From: Nostocales cyanobacterium
Lineage (GTDB): Bacteria > Cyanobacteriota > Cyanobacteriia > Cyanobacteriales > Nostocaceae
Length of the DNA: 59,212 nt
Direction: 5' to 3'
Assembly (NCBI GenBank): GCA_004292695.1
Contig: RDXV01000008.1
Coordinates: forward strand, 1 to 59,212
Of this stretch, positions 15,728 through 26,700 are shown one piece after another. A program made the position numbers and the translations under genes. The notes under the pieces are model-generated. The model had not been told where the DNA came from. It saw only the letters and a program-made list of their open reading frames with translations, and ran no database searches. Position 1 is the first letter of the stretch. Each line of letters opens with the position of its first letter.

Positions 15728-16339
15728 TTAGCTAGAATTGACAGACTCAATAAAATTCATGAGAATACCAATTATTTTACCTACATTTGCCAAGAAATAT
15801 TCATTCAAATCAATAGTAATTGTTGTTTCTTGTAATTGCATAAATTTCCAGATACTTCCTGTGGTGATAACTCCATAAATTGTTTTAATTTCTTGATTGT
15901 GACGTTGATTAAATAACTGAGCAGCAATCATTTCTGCCATACATTGAGCTAAACCAGATTCTATATTATCGTTTTTAGCTTCAACTAAGGTAATTATAGG
16001 GGCTTCGATAATTAATTGTTCAGGAGATTTACTAATAATAAAATCACAAAATCCGGTTAAACCTTTTTCGGCATCTACATTAAAATCTTTACCTGAAAAT
16101 AAACTGATTTGATTAGTTAGTTGTTTTCTAACTTCAATTAATATGGGTGTAACAATCATTTCTGAACGAGATTTTTCTGAGTTAATAGACAGAGCTAGGG
16201 GTATGTTATATTCCAGAGTTTCTGCCAGTAATTGACTATATTCACGTTCGGTAATTTTGGAGAAAAATCCGATTTTTTCAGATAAAGTTATTTCAAATTC
16301 AGATTTAATTTGTTCAAGGGTAAATTGACTATATGACAT
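15728..16339 (-). CDS. Hypothetical protein, PD-(D/E)XK nuclease-like
   Basis: This 203-residue soluble protein has the segment GLTGFCDFII, then IITLVEAKN, then GLAQCMAEMIAAQLFN. The spacing of Asp, Glu-x-Lys and a Gln helix is that of PD-(D/E)XK-fold proteins, often found as stand-alone restriction-like proteins in cyanobacteria. A closing strand pair (IYGVITTGSIWKFMQL) also fits. Whether it cuts DNA is not shown. It follows the 147-residue gene by 106 nt on the same strand, so it may be the last gene of the giant-protein unit. Confidence 0.65.
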   Translation of the reverse strand: MSYSQFTLEQIKSEFEITLSEKIGFFSKITEREYSQLLAETLEYNIPLALSINSEKSRSEMIVTPILIEVRKQLTNQISLFSGKDFNVDAEKGLTGFCDFIISKSPEQLIIEAPIITLVEAKNDNIESGLAQCMAEMIAAQLFNQRHNQEIKTIYGVITTGSIWKFMQLQETTITIDLNEYFLANVGKIIGILMNFIESVNSS

Positions 16340-16445
16340 TTGATTGGTTTCCTATTTTTGAGTTAAACAGGTGTTTTGTTTAAGATTAGCATAATTTAAG
16401 AGATGTCAACGATATTGTTACATTGAAATTGTTGTTTGTGTAGAT

Positions 16446-16889
16446 TCATAATTTCTCTATGATTCTCAATTGTGGTGGGTATGTAAAGTAAAATTTTTCA
16501 TGATTGTGAATAAACTCCAATTGAAAGATACAGATAGGTTGTGTTTGATGAAATGCTGTTAGTTCAAATATTCTTACGTCTAGTCCATCCTCCCTAACAA
16601 ACTCTTTAGATTGAGAAAAGTCTCCTGGAAATACGGTATCAAAATAAATTCCTAATTTCCCAATCTCAATGAGGAAATATTTAGCAGCTAATTGACTAGC
16701 ATACCAATGAGCAGGGTTAGGAATAATGTTATAAAACTGGCTATCATACCACCAATTCATTGTTTGAGATAGTTGTTTGGTGGTGTTAAATGTTGCAGTT
16801 TCTTTAAATTCTTGCCAACCTTGGTTTAGGTTTTTTTGGAGAATTTCATGGGAGTTTTGGATCTGTTGGAGAATGTTTTTGTGATGCAT
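16446..16889 (-). CDS. Hypothetical protein coupled to giant gene
   Basis: I do not recognise this 147-residue protein. It has no signal peptide or membrane helix. The first half is helical (NILQQIQNSHEILQKNL, then WWYDSQFYNIIPNPAHWYASQLAAKYFL); the second half is strand-rich and aromatic (VRIFELTAFHQ, IFQLEFIHNHEKFYFTYPPQ). It starts only 14 nt after the stop of the giant gene and has no clear ribosome site, which suggests translational coupling. That position is where polymorphic-toxin operons keep their immunity gene, and where secreted lipases may keep a foldase. Both roles are inference. Confidence 0.65.
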   Translation of the reverse strand: MHHKNILQQIQNSHEILQKNLNQGWQEFKETATFNTTKQLSQTMNWWYDSQFYNIIPNPAHWYASQLAAKYFLIEIGKLGIYFDTVFPGDFSQSKEFVREDGLDVRIFELTAFHQTQPICIFQLEFIHNHEKFYFTYPPQLRIIEKL

Positions 16890-16903
16890 AATTAGCAGGT
16901 TTG

Positions 16904-17790
16904 TTAATAAGAATAATTGCCATCTGGCTTAATTGTAAACAATTCAGAATTTCCATTTTTAATTTGATCAATCCAAAAACGATAAGCAACTTGATGATTA
17001 CCCGCACCTAAAAGTAAATTCATTAAATAGTCAGCAGTTTTACGATATTTAGACATTGTAGAATCAGTAATATAAAAATTACGATCACCAACATTTGGAT
17101 TTCCCAATCCTAGATAGTTATTAGTATTACCAACACCTAAAAAATTAGTAGTACGAATTACGGTAATATTGCCATCATTAGGATCAAGTCTATTGTCTAC
17201 AGTAGTAGTTGAACCCCGGAAAATGCGTTTTCTTTCAAACATCGGACCGGCTGGATCAAGAGCAATTATTTTTAAACTTCCGCTCCAAGTATTTTTGAGG
17301 TTATGTGCTGTGTAACCTGCAACTTGAGCGCCTAGACTATGACCTATGATTTCTGTTTTTGATAAGTCAATATTCATTTCATCTAGAATCTGACTAACTC
17401 CTAATCCCACATCTTTTGTTGCTTTAGCTGCACTACCATAATTTAAAGGTAGTATTCGATTCGAGAAATCATTTGATGCTTCTCCCCAATCAATAATAAT
17501 CACATTGTTATCTGGATATTTCTCCTGATAATTTTGAGACATTTCTTCAACCCATTTTTCTTGACCAGAATCTCTGTAACCATGAATAATTATTTTTGTT
17601 GGTTTTGTGGGATCAATAGCATGATTACTTGACCATTTAGCTGTTTTTCCAGTATTCCCAATGGGGAAACATCCGCTAGTAATCTCTCCATTTGTGTTCA
17701 CATTATAGCGATTATTTGTTTCCTTACTGGTGTAATACAATAATTTCCCTGATTTATCAGTATGTGGTTCTAAATTAGCAATATCTACTT
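16904..17790 (-). other. Lipase domain of the giant protein
   Basis: The segment IIIHGY provides the oxyanion region (His3391). GHSLGAQVAGY carries nucleophile Ser3473, LDPAGP carries Asp3500, and GNHQVAYRFW carries His3587. Order and wording are those of the pancreatic-lipase family (PF00151 type), including the residues after each catalytic position. All three catalytic residues are present, so activity on a lipid ester or phospholipid is expected from family knowledge. Confidence 0.85.
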
Positions 17791-20700
17791 GAAAGACTTC
17801 AGATGAGTTACTACTATTATTGCTATTTTGAGATGGAGTATTAGAATTATTGTAATTGCTAGAATTATTTTGTGTTCCTAGAAAATTATTAACCCACTTC
17901 CCAATATCCTCTTTCCAAATATCCCAAATCTCATTAATACCAGATAACCAACCTTTAATACCTCCATTATTAATCGCATTACCCAAAACCAAAGCAGTAT
18001 TACCAACCTTACCTATATTTTCCAAAATACCCTCAATAGTCTTATTAAAATTACCTGCAAAACTTTGACCAATAGACAGCGCACCATTAAAAATATTCTT
18101 AATCGCATTCAACCAATCACCATTTTGAATCGCTTTAATTCCCCCATAAATTAACTGCGGTGCTTGTTGTAAACTCTGTACCACTGACAGCATCACTTTC
18201 TGTAATGCAGGACTACATTGATTAATAAAATTACTCATTCCTGCTGAAGCAGCACCAGCAACACTACCTAGTATTTGCAGAAAACCCATGATACTTTCAC
18301 CAGACATGAGCGATCGCGCTCCACCATAAGCACCAGAAACCACACTTTGAAGGACTTTCATCACTTCTGCTGCTTGTTTTGCCGCTTGAGTTCCTATCTG
18401 ATTTAAACCACCTGTAACAGCGCCTAAACCAGCCATTACAGCCTGGAAAATACCTCCCAACCAATCGCCATTCATGATTGATTGAATTGCACTAATTCCA
18501 GCACTAGCAGCAGTTAAAGCGATACCTAAAGGTGCTAATGGTGTAAAACTGAGAATTGTTCCCAGAATACCAATAACTTGAGAAACAATTCCCAAAACTT
18601 TCTGCCAAAAAGCCTTTTTCCTTGCCTTCCTTTCCGCAACACGCTGTTTAATAATCTGCCCTAACATCTCCTTACCTTGAGCAGCCAAATCATTAGAAAT
18701 ATCTACCGCCTGTTCCGCATAAGCCACCTTAGTTAAAGCCTCAATATACAGGGGATTAATAATTTCTTCCTCCACTCCTAAAGCCTTAATTCTCTCTAAT
18801 TCTTTCAACAATTGTTGAGAAGCACCTGGTAAATCTTGTTGTGCAGTTTGCAACAATTCATAATCAAGTTGATCCTCTAAATCTATTTGATTAATTTGCT
18901 CCTTATAGGGTTGAATCTGCTCAATTAACCCTGACATTGCTTGTAATAAACTATCCTGAATTGTACTTGCTTCCTGACCTTGCAATGCTAGGTGAATATC
19001 ACCCATTGTTTCTGTCAGTAAAGCCTTTAAATTATCTGATAAATCAGGTTGTTCAGTTTGTAGGTTTTGTAAATTAGTTAAAAGTTGCGCTAATTGAGTT
19101 TGTAAATTAACTGGATCTTCCGTTGTCTCCAGTGTTTCCATACCTAAATTAGACCGAATCTCATTGAGAGATTGTCTTAAATTATCCTCATTAATTAATT
19201 GTTGTAATTGTTCAATTCTGGCAGTAGTTTCTAAACGCTGACGTTCTAATTCTAATCTGTCACGCTCCATTCTATCTTTGACAGTTTGCTCAATATCATT
19301 TTGTAAATTTTCCGCCATTTCCATTTCTAACTGAGCTTGAGCAAAATTGAGATTTTCTAACATTACCAAATTAGTAAAAGTCTGCTCAGTTACATCATGA
19401 AGTTGAGAAATTTCTGCTAACCTACGTTGAGCAATAGCTAATTCTTGTTCTTTCGCTGCTTTTTCTTCCTGAGTTGTTGCTAATCTATTATTTAATTCCT
19501 CTATAGATTTGGCAATTTCATTTTGTTGATCTTGTAGTGTTTTTAGTTGTGATTCTGCGGCTTTTCTAATATTACCAAAATCATTCGCTTGTTGTTGAGA
19601 CTGTCTTTGTAATTCACGATTATTCAACATTTCCCGATAATATTGATCAGCCAAAATCCGATCTTCAGGACGTGCAAAACCAGGAGTACATTTTCCACCT
19701 TTATCATTAGCTAAATCACTATAATCTCGGTAATAAATTTCAGCTACTGTAGCCATATCATTATATTTAGCTACATCCAATAAAGCCTTAGCTTCTTTAA
19801 ATCCTGCATCTGTAGCTTGTTGTAATCTAATAATAGCCTGGGTTTTTAATTCATTTAATTTACCATTAGATTTGGCTAATTCTAAGGTTAAATTAGCTGT
19901 TAATTTAGACTTATCAATCAAGTCTTTTAATATTAATTGCTGTGCTTTAGCTGCTTGTAAATGTTCATCATTTTGTGCCAATAAATCAATTTCTAATTCT
20001 TGTAATGGTGCTGTTAATGCTTGACTAGCTCTTTCTGCTTGTTCGGCTAATCTTTGAGCTTCAGCTAATGCAGCACGAGCATCAAGTAATTCCTGTTCTA
20101 AATTACTATTATCTGCAAAAGGATCTTGAATATAAGCATCAAGTAATTTTTGTTCAACTCTAATTACTTCATTTTGGGCAGTTAATAAAGTCCGTTTGTG
20201 AGTGAGTGCAGTTTGTTGGGATGTCAGGATAGTAACTTTATTTTCTAGCAGTGGTAAAGATTGCTCAAGTTGAGCTAATTTACTCTTTAATTCTGTAATT
20301 TTTAAATCATTACCACCTTGATTTTGTAAATTCAAAATTTGCTGATTTAAGTTATTACGCTGTGCATCTAACTGAGAATACAGCGCTTGAGATTGGGATA
20401 ATTCTGTACTTAATCCCACACTTTGATTTTCTATCCAGCGTTCAGCATCAGCTAATTTAGATTGAGTTTCTATAGCTTGACGATTTAATTCCCCACGATG
20501 TTGTAATACATCAGCTAAAACTTGTTGATATTCTTCAGAATCAAGATCATATTCTGTCCAATATTCCGCAACAGTAGCACGGGTTTTTTGTGCTTCCTGT
20601 TGAGCTTCTGCTAACTGTTCTCTCAGTGTTGGTAATAAACTTTCTAAAGTCTCTAATTGGGTTTTAAATTGAGGTAATTTTTCTCTTTCTGCTTCTAATT

Positions 20701-23700
20701 GGGCAAATAAATTTCTTGCTTCTTTAATAGCAGGTTCGGCTTCATTTGCAGCATTATTAGCATCAGACCATTGATTAACTAATGGTTCTAATCTTTCTTT
20801 TTGTTTACGCCATTTATCAGCTTCTATTAAATAATCTTGTCCTTCTTTTCTTAATCTAGGGAAAATCTGTGAATATTGATTCCAGATGACCCAATTTTGA
20901 TCAACGTGCTGTATCCATTGACAATTTCTTCTACCACTTCTACCTCTGGTACAACGTTCTTCCCACCAATATGGTCCATTTTTTCTACTTACTGACCAAT
21001 GATAAGCAGCTTGTTGTTCATACCAGTTTGCTTGAGATAAGGTAGCATTTCCTTTAGCTTCTAGTTCAGCTTGAGTTGCTTTAGATTTATTAAATAATTG
21101 TTGTAAAGGATTTAATCCTTCTAGGGAATTTGCATTTAATAAATCATCTGCACGAGTAGCATTTAATTGTTGAGATATTTGTGAATTAGTATTACTTCCT
21201 TCTAAGATTTCTGATTGGAGTAAATCAATTGCTGTACCATTTTCTGGATATTTAGCTAAAAATGCCTCACGTTTAGTTTTAGCATCTCCTGGAATTGCTA
21301 AATATTCCTTTAATTCCTTAGACTCCAAACCATAACGAATAGCAATAGGAGCAATTTCTTCCCATAGTTCAACATCTTGAAGAATACGCTGTTTAATCTT
21401 CTCTATTTCTTGCTCAGTATCAATAACATTTTCCTCATATCCATTCACACGAGGAACAACTACACCTAAAGTATTAATGCCATTTTCTAAAGCCGTTTCA
21501 CTCCTATTATATTTACCTAATGGTTCAGCTAAATTACCTGTAATATAAGCAATTAAATCATCAACAGATGCAGATAAATTTCGTCTACTTTCATCCGCAA
21601 CCTTAGTCATTAAATAACCATCTTGATATTGCTTAGTCCAAACTCTGACACCATTTCTAGCATCATCTTCAATTTGTTCTGCAAGTTGGGCATAAGCCAA
21701 AACTGTATCATTATTTTTAATAGCTTCAACCGCTTGTTCAGAATTTAATTGAGATTGTAATGAACCCAAACGAGTATCATTAATCTCTATTTTTTCTCTA
21801 ATTTCTAATTCCTGCTTTTGTCGCAAAGTTTCTAACGCAGTTACAGCTTGATTTAATTGTGACTCTAATTTTGTAATTGCAGCTTGATTTTCAAATTTGA
21901 GATTAGTAATATTATTCAATTGTCCTTGAGATTGATTAATTAAATTAGTTAAATATTGTTTGCTAGTCGCATCTGCAACATTATTTAACTGTTGTTGCCA
22001 ATTATTAATTAACTGATTTAAGTTATTTTCCTGTTGTGATAATTCCTGATTTCTTTGTTGTAATTGTTCTGTAAATTGATTGACTTTTGGTTGAATTTGT
22101 GTATCAAAAAAGTCAACATCTGACTCAGAAGCTAATACACCTAAACTAATTAATTGATTTAATGCAGTTGATTGTAATTCTGCGGTTTGTTGTAAATCGG
22201 CAATACCTTGATTAGCTTTATTTACTACTTGTTGTAATTCTTGAACTTGTTGATTTTCTTGAGTAATTAATGGTTTTAACTGTTGATTAACTCCATCAAT
22301 ATTTGACTGTAAAGCAGTAATTTTATTTTGAATTTGGGTAGTAGTTCCTTTTGCTGCTAAGTCAGATTTAGTTTTATTAATGTCAGCCTGTTTTTGAGTT
22401 AATACTTGATTTAATTCCTCAATTTTCTGTTCTGCTTGTTTTGATTGTTCCCATTTTTTGTTACGTTGATCTGCTATAAATGATGCTTGTTGTAAATATC
22501 CTAAATATGCTTGACCTTCTGCACTATTATAAGCATATTCTCTACCATTCCAATACCACATCTTTTGACGATGTTGTTGAGCAAGGTTATTCCAGTATGT
22601 TTGTTGACTAGCTAAAACACCATCACCTTCATCTAAACTTTGTTTGAGAAGACGTTGATTTTCTTTTTGAATATTAATTAAAACAACATCTTGCTCAAGT
22701 TCAACTAATTTTTGTTGTAATGTTTGTACTTGCTGAAGATTAGATTTAGCATTATTTAACTGCTGTTCTAAAGATACCAATTGTTGTCTAAATGGTTCTC
22801 CTGCTTGACGAGTATTTAATATTGTTTGAGTTATTTCATTTTGCTTTTCAATACTTGCTTGTGAATCTTGCCAAGTATCTGCATAATTTTGTTCTAAAGC
22901 ATCAGCTTGATTAAATACTTCTAACCGAGATTGTAAACGAGTTACATCATTATTTACCTGTTGTAAATATTGTTCGGTTAATTCAATTTCCCGGTATTTA
23001 TCAATAAGTTGCTGTGCTAATTCTGATTTTTGTTGATTCAGACTATCTAAAGCTACTATTAAATTTACTCTCTCGTTTTGTTGTGTATTGAGAGTATCTT
23101 TTAAGTTGATGAGATTTTGTTGTTCTTGATTAATTTCTGATTGTAATAGATTTATTTGTTGATTTAAAGTTGCTAATTCTTTTTCTAGCTGTTGTAATTG
23201 AGATTTTTCTGTATTTAGCTGATTTTGTAATGATTGTAATTCTTGATTTAATACCTGATTTTCCTGCTGTAAAGCTGCAATTTGTGTTTGAGTTTCCTGG
23301 ATTTTAGGTTGTAAAGAAGTATTTAATAATCGTGCTTGTTGACTAGCAACATCTCGCTGTTGTGCTGCGATATTAGCGGCATTTTGTTCAGCATTTCTAT
23401 TATTTACTGCCCCAGGATTATACACCCATCCATATATAGGTTGACTGCCTCCTTTTCTTCTTCTTTGCCAACCAACTATTCCCCAAGTATGAATTTGTCC
23501 ATTCCAATAATTAGCAGCATTTTGATGAGCTTGTCTTTGTTGTTCTAATTGCTGTACTCTGGCATTAGCTTGATTAATTTGATTTTGATAACCTTGTAAA
23601 GTAGTTTGATATTGTTTGATTTCTATAGTGTTACTTCCATTATCAGTTTGAATGGCTGTAATTTCAGATTGTGTTTGTTGTATGTCTTGATTTTTCAGGT

Positions 23701-26700
23701 TAATTTCTGCTGATTTTTGATTTACATTACTTTCTAAAGCTGGTAACTGTTGTTGCAAGTTATCTATTTGATTTTGTGATTGAATAATTGAATTTTCTGT
23801 TTGAGTAATTTGTTGTTCTTTTTCAGCAATTTGTTGTTCCTTATTAGGAATTTGATTATTTTCAATATCATCTTTATTTAATCCTAGCTTGATATGTTGA
23901 TTATTAAGATCATCTAAAGATTTAACAGTTTGATTTTGTTCAGTTTTAGCATCATTAAATCTGGTTTCCAAATTATCAAATCCTGCTAAAAAACTACCTC
24001 CACCAGATTCCATTTCTTGTAAAATAGCAATCTTTGATTTTAAACTTGCAGGAGTTTCTGGTTTTTCCAATTCAGTAATTAACTGAGAAATAACTAATCT
24101 TTCTGGAGAATCTGCTACTGTCATAACTAATTCTTGTTTTTGGATTTTCACCCAATTTAATTCTTGCTGTAACTGTTCTAAACGATTTGACCAAATCTCT
24201 TTTAATTGCTGTAATGTCTGATTATTGGGATTTTGGAAAATTTGCTCATTTAAGTTAACTAAATTTTCAGTAATTTGTAATTCTTCAGCTTCTAATCGTT
24301 GAATTTTCTGATCTAGAACTGCTAATCTTTCACGAGATGGTAAATTAAAACCTTCTAATTCTAAAAAGTTTTGTAAATTATTACTAGCTGTAGTTTGTTG
24401 TTGTTGAGCTATTTGTAATTGAGATTGTAAATCTTTGAGTCTATTTTCTATCTCAGTTGTAATTTGTTGTTGTTCAGGTAAATTATTATTCTTTAAATTA
24501 TTTAACTCGGTTTCCAGTTGAGAAATTTGTAAATTAATTGTTTCTAACTTTTGCTGTTGTATAACAGTATTTTGCACAAGTAAATCTTTTTCAGCTTGTA
24601 AATGCTGTTGATTAGCCATAATTTCGTAATCAATTCCCTGTTTCAAAACTGGCCAATCTTTAATCCGAATTTGCAATTTCTCAACTTGTGTTTTTAAAGA
24701 ATCTGCTTGTTGTTGTGCTTGACGAGCTAATTGTTCATAATCTTTTCTTTGCTGTTCTGCTAAATTAGCTTGTTGTTGTGCTTGGTTACGTGGTGCAATA
24801 TGTTCAGGATAATGAACTGTTCCCCAAACATCTGTACTTCCTCTTCCTGAACGTCCACGTTTAGTACCGACAATTTGCCATTGATTAATTCGAGAATTAT
24901 GATAATTCGCAATATCTTGAGATTGATTACGTCTAGCTTCTGCTGTACTCACTTCTAACCAATATTGTTTAGCAATATCAGCTTGTTGTTGCTGCTGTTT
25001 TTGTAAAGATTCTAGGATTTTTTTCGCATCATCTACAGATGCTTCCCCAATACTTAAATTATTTTTTCTATCTTCTAAAAATTGGGCATATTTAGTTAAA
25101 TCAGTGGCTTGTTTTTCAGCTTGTTGTGCTAATTGTTGTAAATATTGACTATTTTTTCCCGCAATATCCGCTTGCCAAATATACTGATTTTTTTGTTTTA
25201 CTTTTTGCGGATCTTGACCCCAACCCCAAATTTCTCGGTTACGTCCAGAAATTCTAGATTCATAACCAACTACTTGCCATCTTTGCGGGTTAATATTATC
25301 TGCTAACTTAATGTAATTTTGCTGTTGTTTGGTTAAATCATTAGCTTGTTGACGTAATTTTTGCGCTAATTCTTGTTGTTGATTAGCTGCTGTTTTGATA
25401 GATTGATTATCTGTTTGTAAATTATCATCTGCATCGGCAAAAGGATTACTTAATTTAGCTGCTGATTTGGCTAATTTGGCTTCTACTTCAGCAATTTGTT
25501 TTTTAATATCATTTAATTGCTTCTCTGTTGCTGTGATTAAATCTGATTTTTGCTCTTGAAAAGCAGCTAACTGAGTTTCTAATTCCTGTTTAGATTGCTG
25601 TAATATTTCTAACTGATTTTGTTCAATTTGATAATTTTTGAAAGCTAAATCTAACGCTGTATTTAATTGTTGGGCTTTAGCTATACTATTAGCCGCCTCT
25701 ACACTAATTTCTTGATAATTATCTAATTTGAGATTGCTTTGATTGTCTACTTTTACTCTTAATTCAGCAAGTGTTAAATTAGAATTATTCAAATCTCCTA
25801 AATTTTGTAATTGCTCAAATAGATTATTTTGACTATTTTCTATTGCATTAATAGCCTTTTCTGTTTCTGGTGATGCTGGTCTAGCTAATGTCCATACTCT
25901 TCCTTCTCCACTAAAAGACTTGATCTCATTATTGGGAGTATAATTAACAATTTGTGGTTCTATTAACTGAGCGCGATTAATAGCTTCTTTAATATCTATT
26001 AAACCTGCTCCTGTTTTTACATCCCAACCAGGATTATCTAAATCTTGGGCAGTATCTATCAATATTTGTTTAATTTGTTGATAACTTAAATCAGGATTTG
26101 CTGCCCATATTAATGATGCTGCGGCGGTAACATAAGCTGTACTTTTAGAAGTACCTACAAAGGCTTTTGGGTTATTATTCCATTCTCCTCCAGGTGCTAC
26201 TAATGTTAATTCATCCCCATAGCTAGAATAATCTGTTTTTTGCTGTAATTGATTAACTGAACCAACTGTAATAATGTTATCAAACTTTTTACTTGCCGCC
26301 CCCAAAGCTGACATTTTATCTCCAGTATTACCCGCAGCAACTACTAATAAAACATTATTTTTTTTGGCATATTCAATTGCCTTTCGTTCTGCGGGTGTGA
26401 GTTCATAGCGAGTTGTATCACTAATTTCATCTAGTTGGGATAATTCAAAACTTAAATTTGCAATGCCATAATTTTCTCCAGATTTAATTACAGAATTAAC
26501 AAATTTAACTAATTGTTCTGCCCAATTTCCATTAGAAACTGTTAGTTTTTGTGCTTGATTTAAAAATGGATTAATATTTGTCGCTGCTGTGGTAACTTTT
26601 TGGATATGTTGGTTTTGGGTAAAGTCAATAAAACCTACTTTTGGTTGTTTGGCATTAGATGGTAATATATCTACAGCATTTTCCCCATTCATTAAAAATT

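Noticed and set aside
23336-23548. Open frame antisense to a Trp/Arg module
   Set aside because: Shadow of the coiled-coil gene, with composition explained by the reverse complement of Gln/Asn codons.
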